Assembly (NCBI GenBank): GCA_030426285.1
Contig: JAUHYX010000003.1
Location: 1 to 36,358, forward strand
Source of the DNA: a bacterium
Lineage (GTDB): Bacteria; Bacteroidota; Ignavibacteria; Kapaibacteriales; UBA7675
DNA: 36,358 nt
Direction: 5' to 3'
The notes beneath the pieces were generated by a model. The model ran no database searches. It saw only the letters and a list, made by a program, of their open reading frames with translations, and was not told where the DNA came from. A program made the position numbers and the translations under genes. Positions 35,791 to 36,358 of this stretch are shown here, one piece after another. The first letter of the stretch is position 1. Each line of letters opens with the position of its first letter.

Positions 35791-35830
35791 CGGGTTACGA
35801 CGAAACACTACAAACCCTAGGAACCACACG
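35791..35830 (+). repeat. Direct repeat copy 2 (putative att)
   Basis: CGGGTTACGACGAAACACTACAAACCCTAGGAACCACACG. Confidence 0.9.
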
Positions 35831-35987
35831 TTTCTGGGGCTTTGTGGTTTAAATGAGACTGTACGCCTTGAATCTTAAAATAGTGCTGCTAAATTACGCG
35901 TGCTCTGGCCAATTTCGGGCAAGGCTAATAATCAAAGAATGCGATAGAGAGTAACGATCCTGGTTTTTTAGGGGGCACTACAGCATT

Positions 35988-36358
35988 TTGAAACAAACTA
36001 CAGAACCACACATCAACAAGTCTACCAATACCAACAAACCAATTATTGAAGTTGGGGTATGTTCGATGACTATCGACAAAAAAGTTGGTGTTTGTATAGT
36101 CTTGGATGGTCAATCAGAGTATTCTCGTGACTACGACAACCTAATGTTGGAGAGTATAGGAACACACTTTAGGCGCATGAGAAACTACGATTTCCTTTTT
36201 GCGTTCGTCATGAAGTACAGAATTTTCTGTTTTTCCTGCTGGAATCTGAAGCACAACACTAGCGCTTATTTCATCTTAGAATGTTGCTACGAGTATACAA
36301 CAGTTGTAGAGGTCAGGTACAACGGGAACACTGACACGGTGGATATACGGAAGTTGAG
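35988..36358 (+). CDS. Hypothetical protein, truncated by right edge (start uncertain: TTG 35988 or ATG 36066)
   Basis: Frame open from a stop at ~35952 to the window end: (M)KQTTEPHINKSTNTNKPIIEVGVCSMTIDKKVGVCIVLDGQSEYSRDYDNLMLESIGTHFRRMRNYDFLFAFVMKYRIFCFSCWNLKHNTSAYFILECCYEYTTVVEVRYNGNTDTVDIRKL. Confidence 0.45.
   Translation, partial: MKQTTEPHINKSTNTNKPIIEVGVCSMTIDKKVGVCIVLDGQSEYSRDYDNLMLESIGTHFRRMRNYDFLFAFVMKYRIFCFSCWNLKHNTSAYFILECCYEYTTVVEVRYNGNTDTVDIRKL

Larger units (their letters stand above)
31730..35830. mobile_element. Putative tRNA-Glu-associated mini-island bounded by 40-bp direct repeats
   Basis: Direct repeats 4,061 bp apart, one overlapping the tRNA-Glu 3' end; contents differ from the housekeeping context upstream. 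No integrase visible. Confidence 0.6.

Noticed and set aside
35925-36113. 62-aa minus-strand ORF near right edge
   Set aside because: Conflicts with a longer open plus-strand frame and has no recognisable features; neither is certain.

Overview
The gene content looks like a chromosomal segment from a Bacteroidota/Ignavibacteria/Kapabacteria-type bacterium (T9SS-type sorting domain, PASTA-FtsI, PD40 lipoprotein); this taxonomic guess is inference. About 31.6 kb is ordinary housekeeping and envelope content: a metzincin (M12B-like) protease truncated by the left edge, murB, terC-like, ftsL/ftsI, a PD40 lipoprotein, crcB, sppA, purF, GNAT, HsdR-N-like, PNPOx-like, a His-rich cupin lipoprotein, SPFH, hppD, a LamG lipoprotein, REC-HD-GYP, HAD phosphatase, a mini T9SS cargo, dienelactone hydrolase and nitroreductase. 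A coupled signalling operon follows (multi-PAS histidine kinase, REC, REC-adenylate cyclase, ALDH), then a PiT-like protein, trmB and tRNA-Glu. Immediately 3' of tRNA-Glu is a ~4.06-kb accessory segment bounded by 40-bp direct repeats (39/40 identical by eye) that start inside the tRNA 3' end. It carries a small anchored protein, a PPP-family phosphatase and an AlbA_2/Schlafen-like ATPase with a 7 x 21-bp in-frame repeat, and no visible integrase. The observations most worth following are: this tRNA-Glu mini-island and its repeats; an ftsL whose conserved C-terminus is in the +1 frame across a C5 run; the HK-REC-REC/cyclase operon with a large insertion in the kinase core; two orphan leader terminators upstream of sppA and the kinase operon; and a near passenger-less T9SS cargo. 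Nothing was computed; all calls are from reading motifs by eye.
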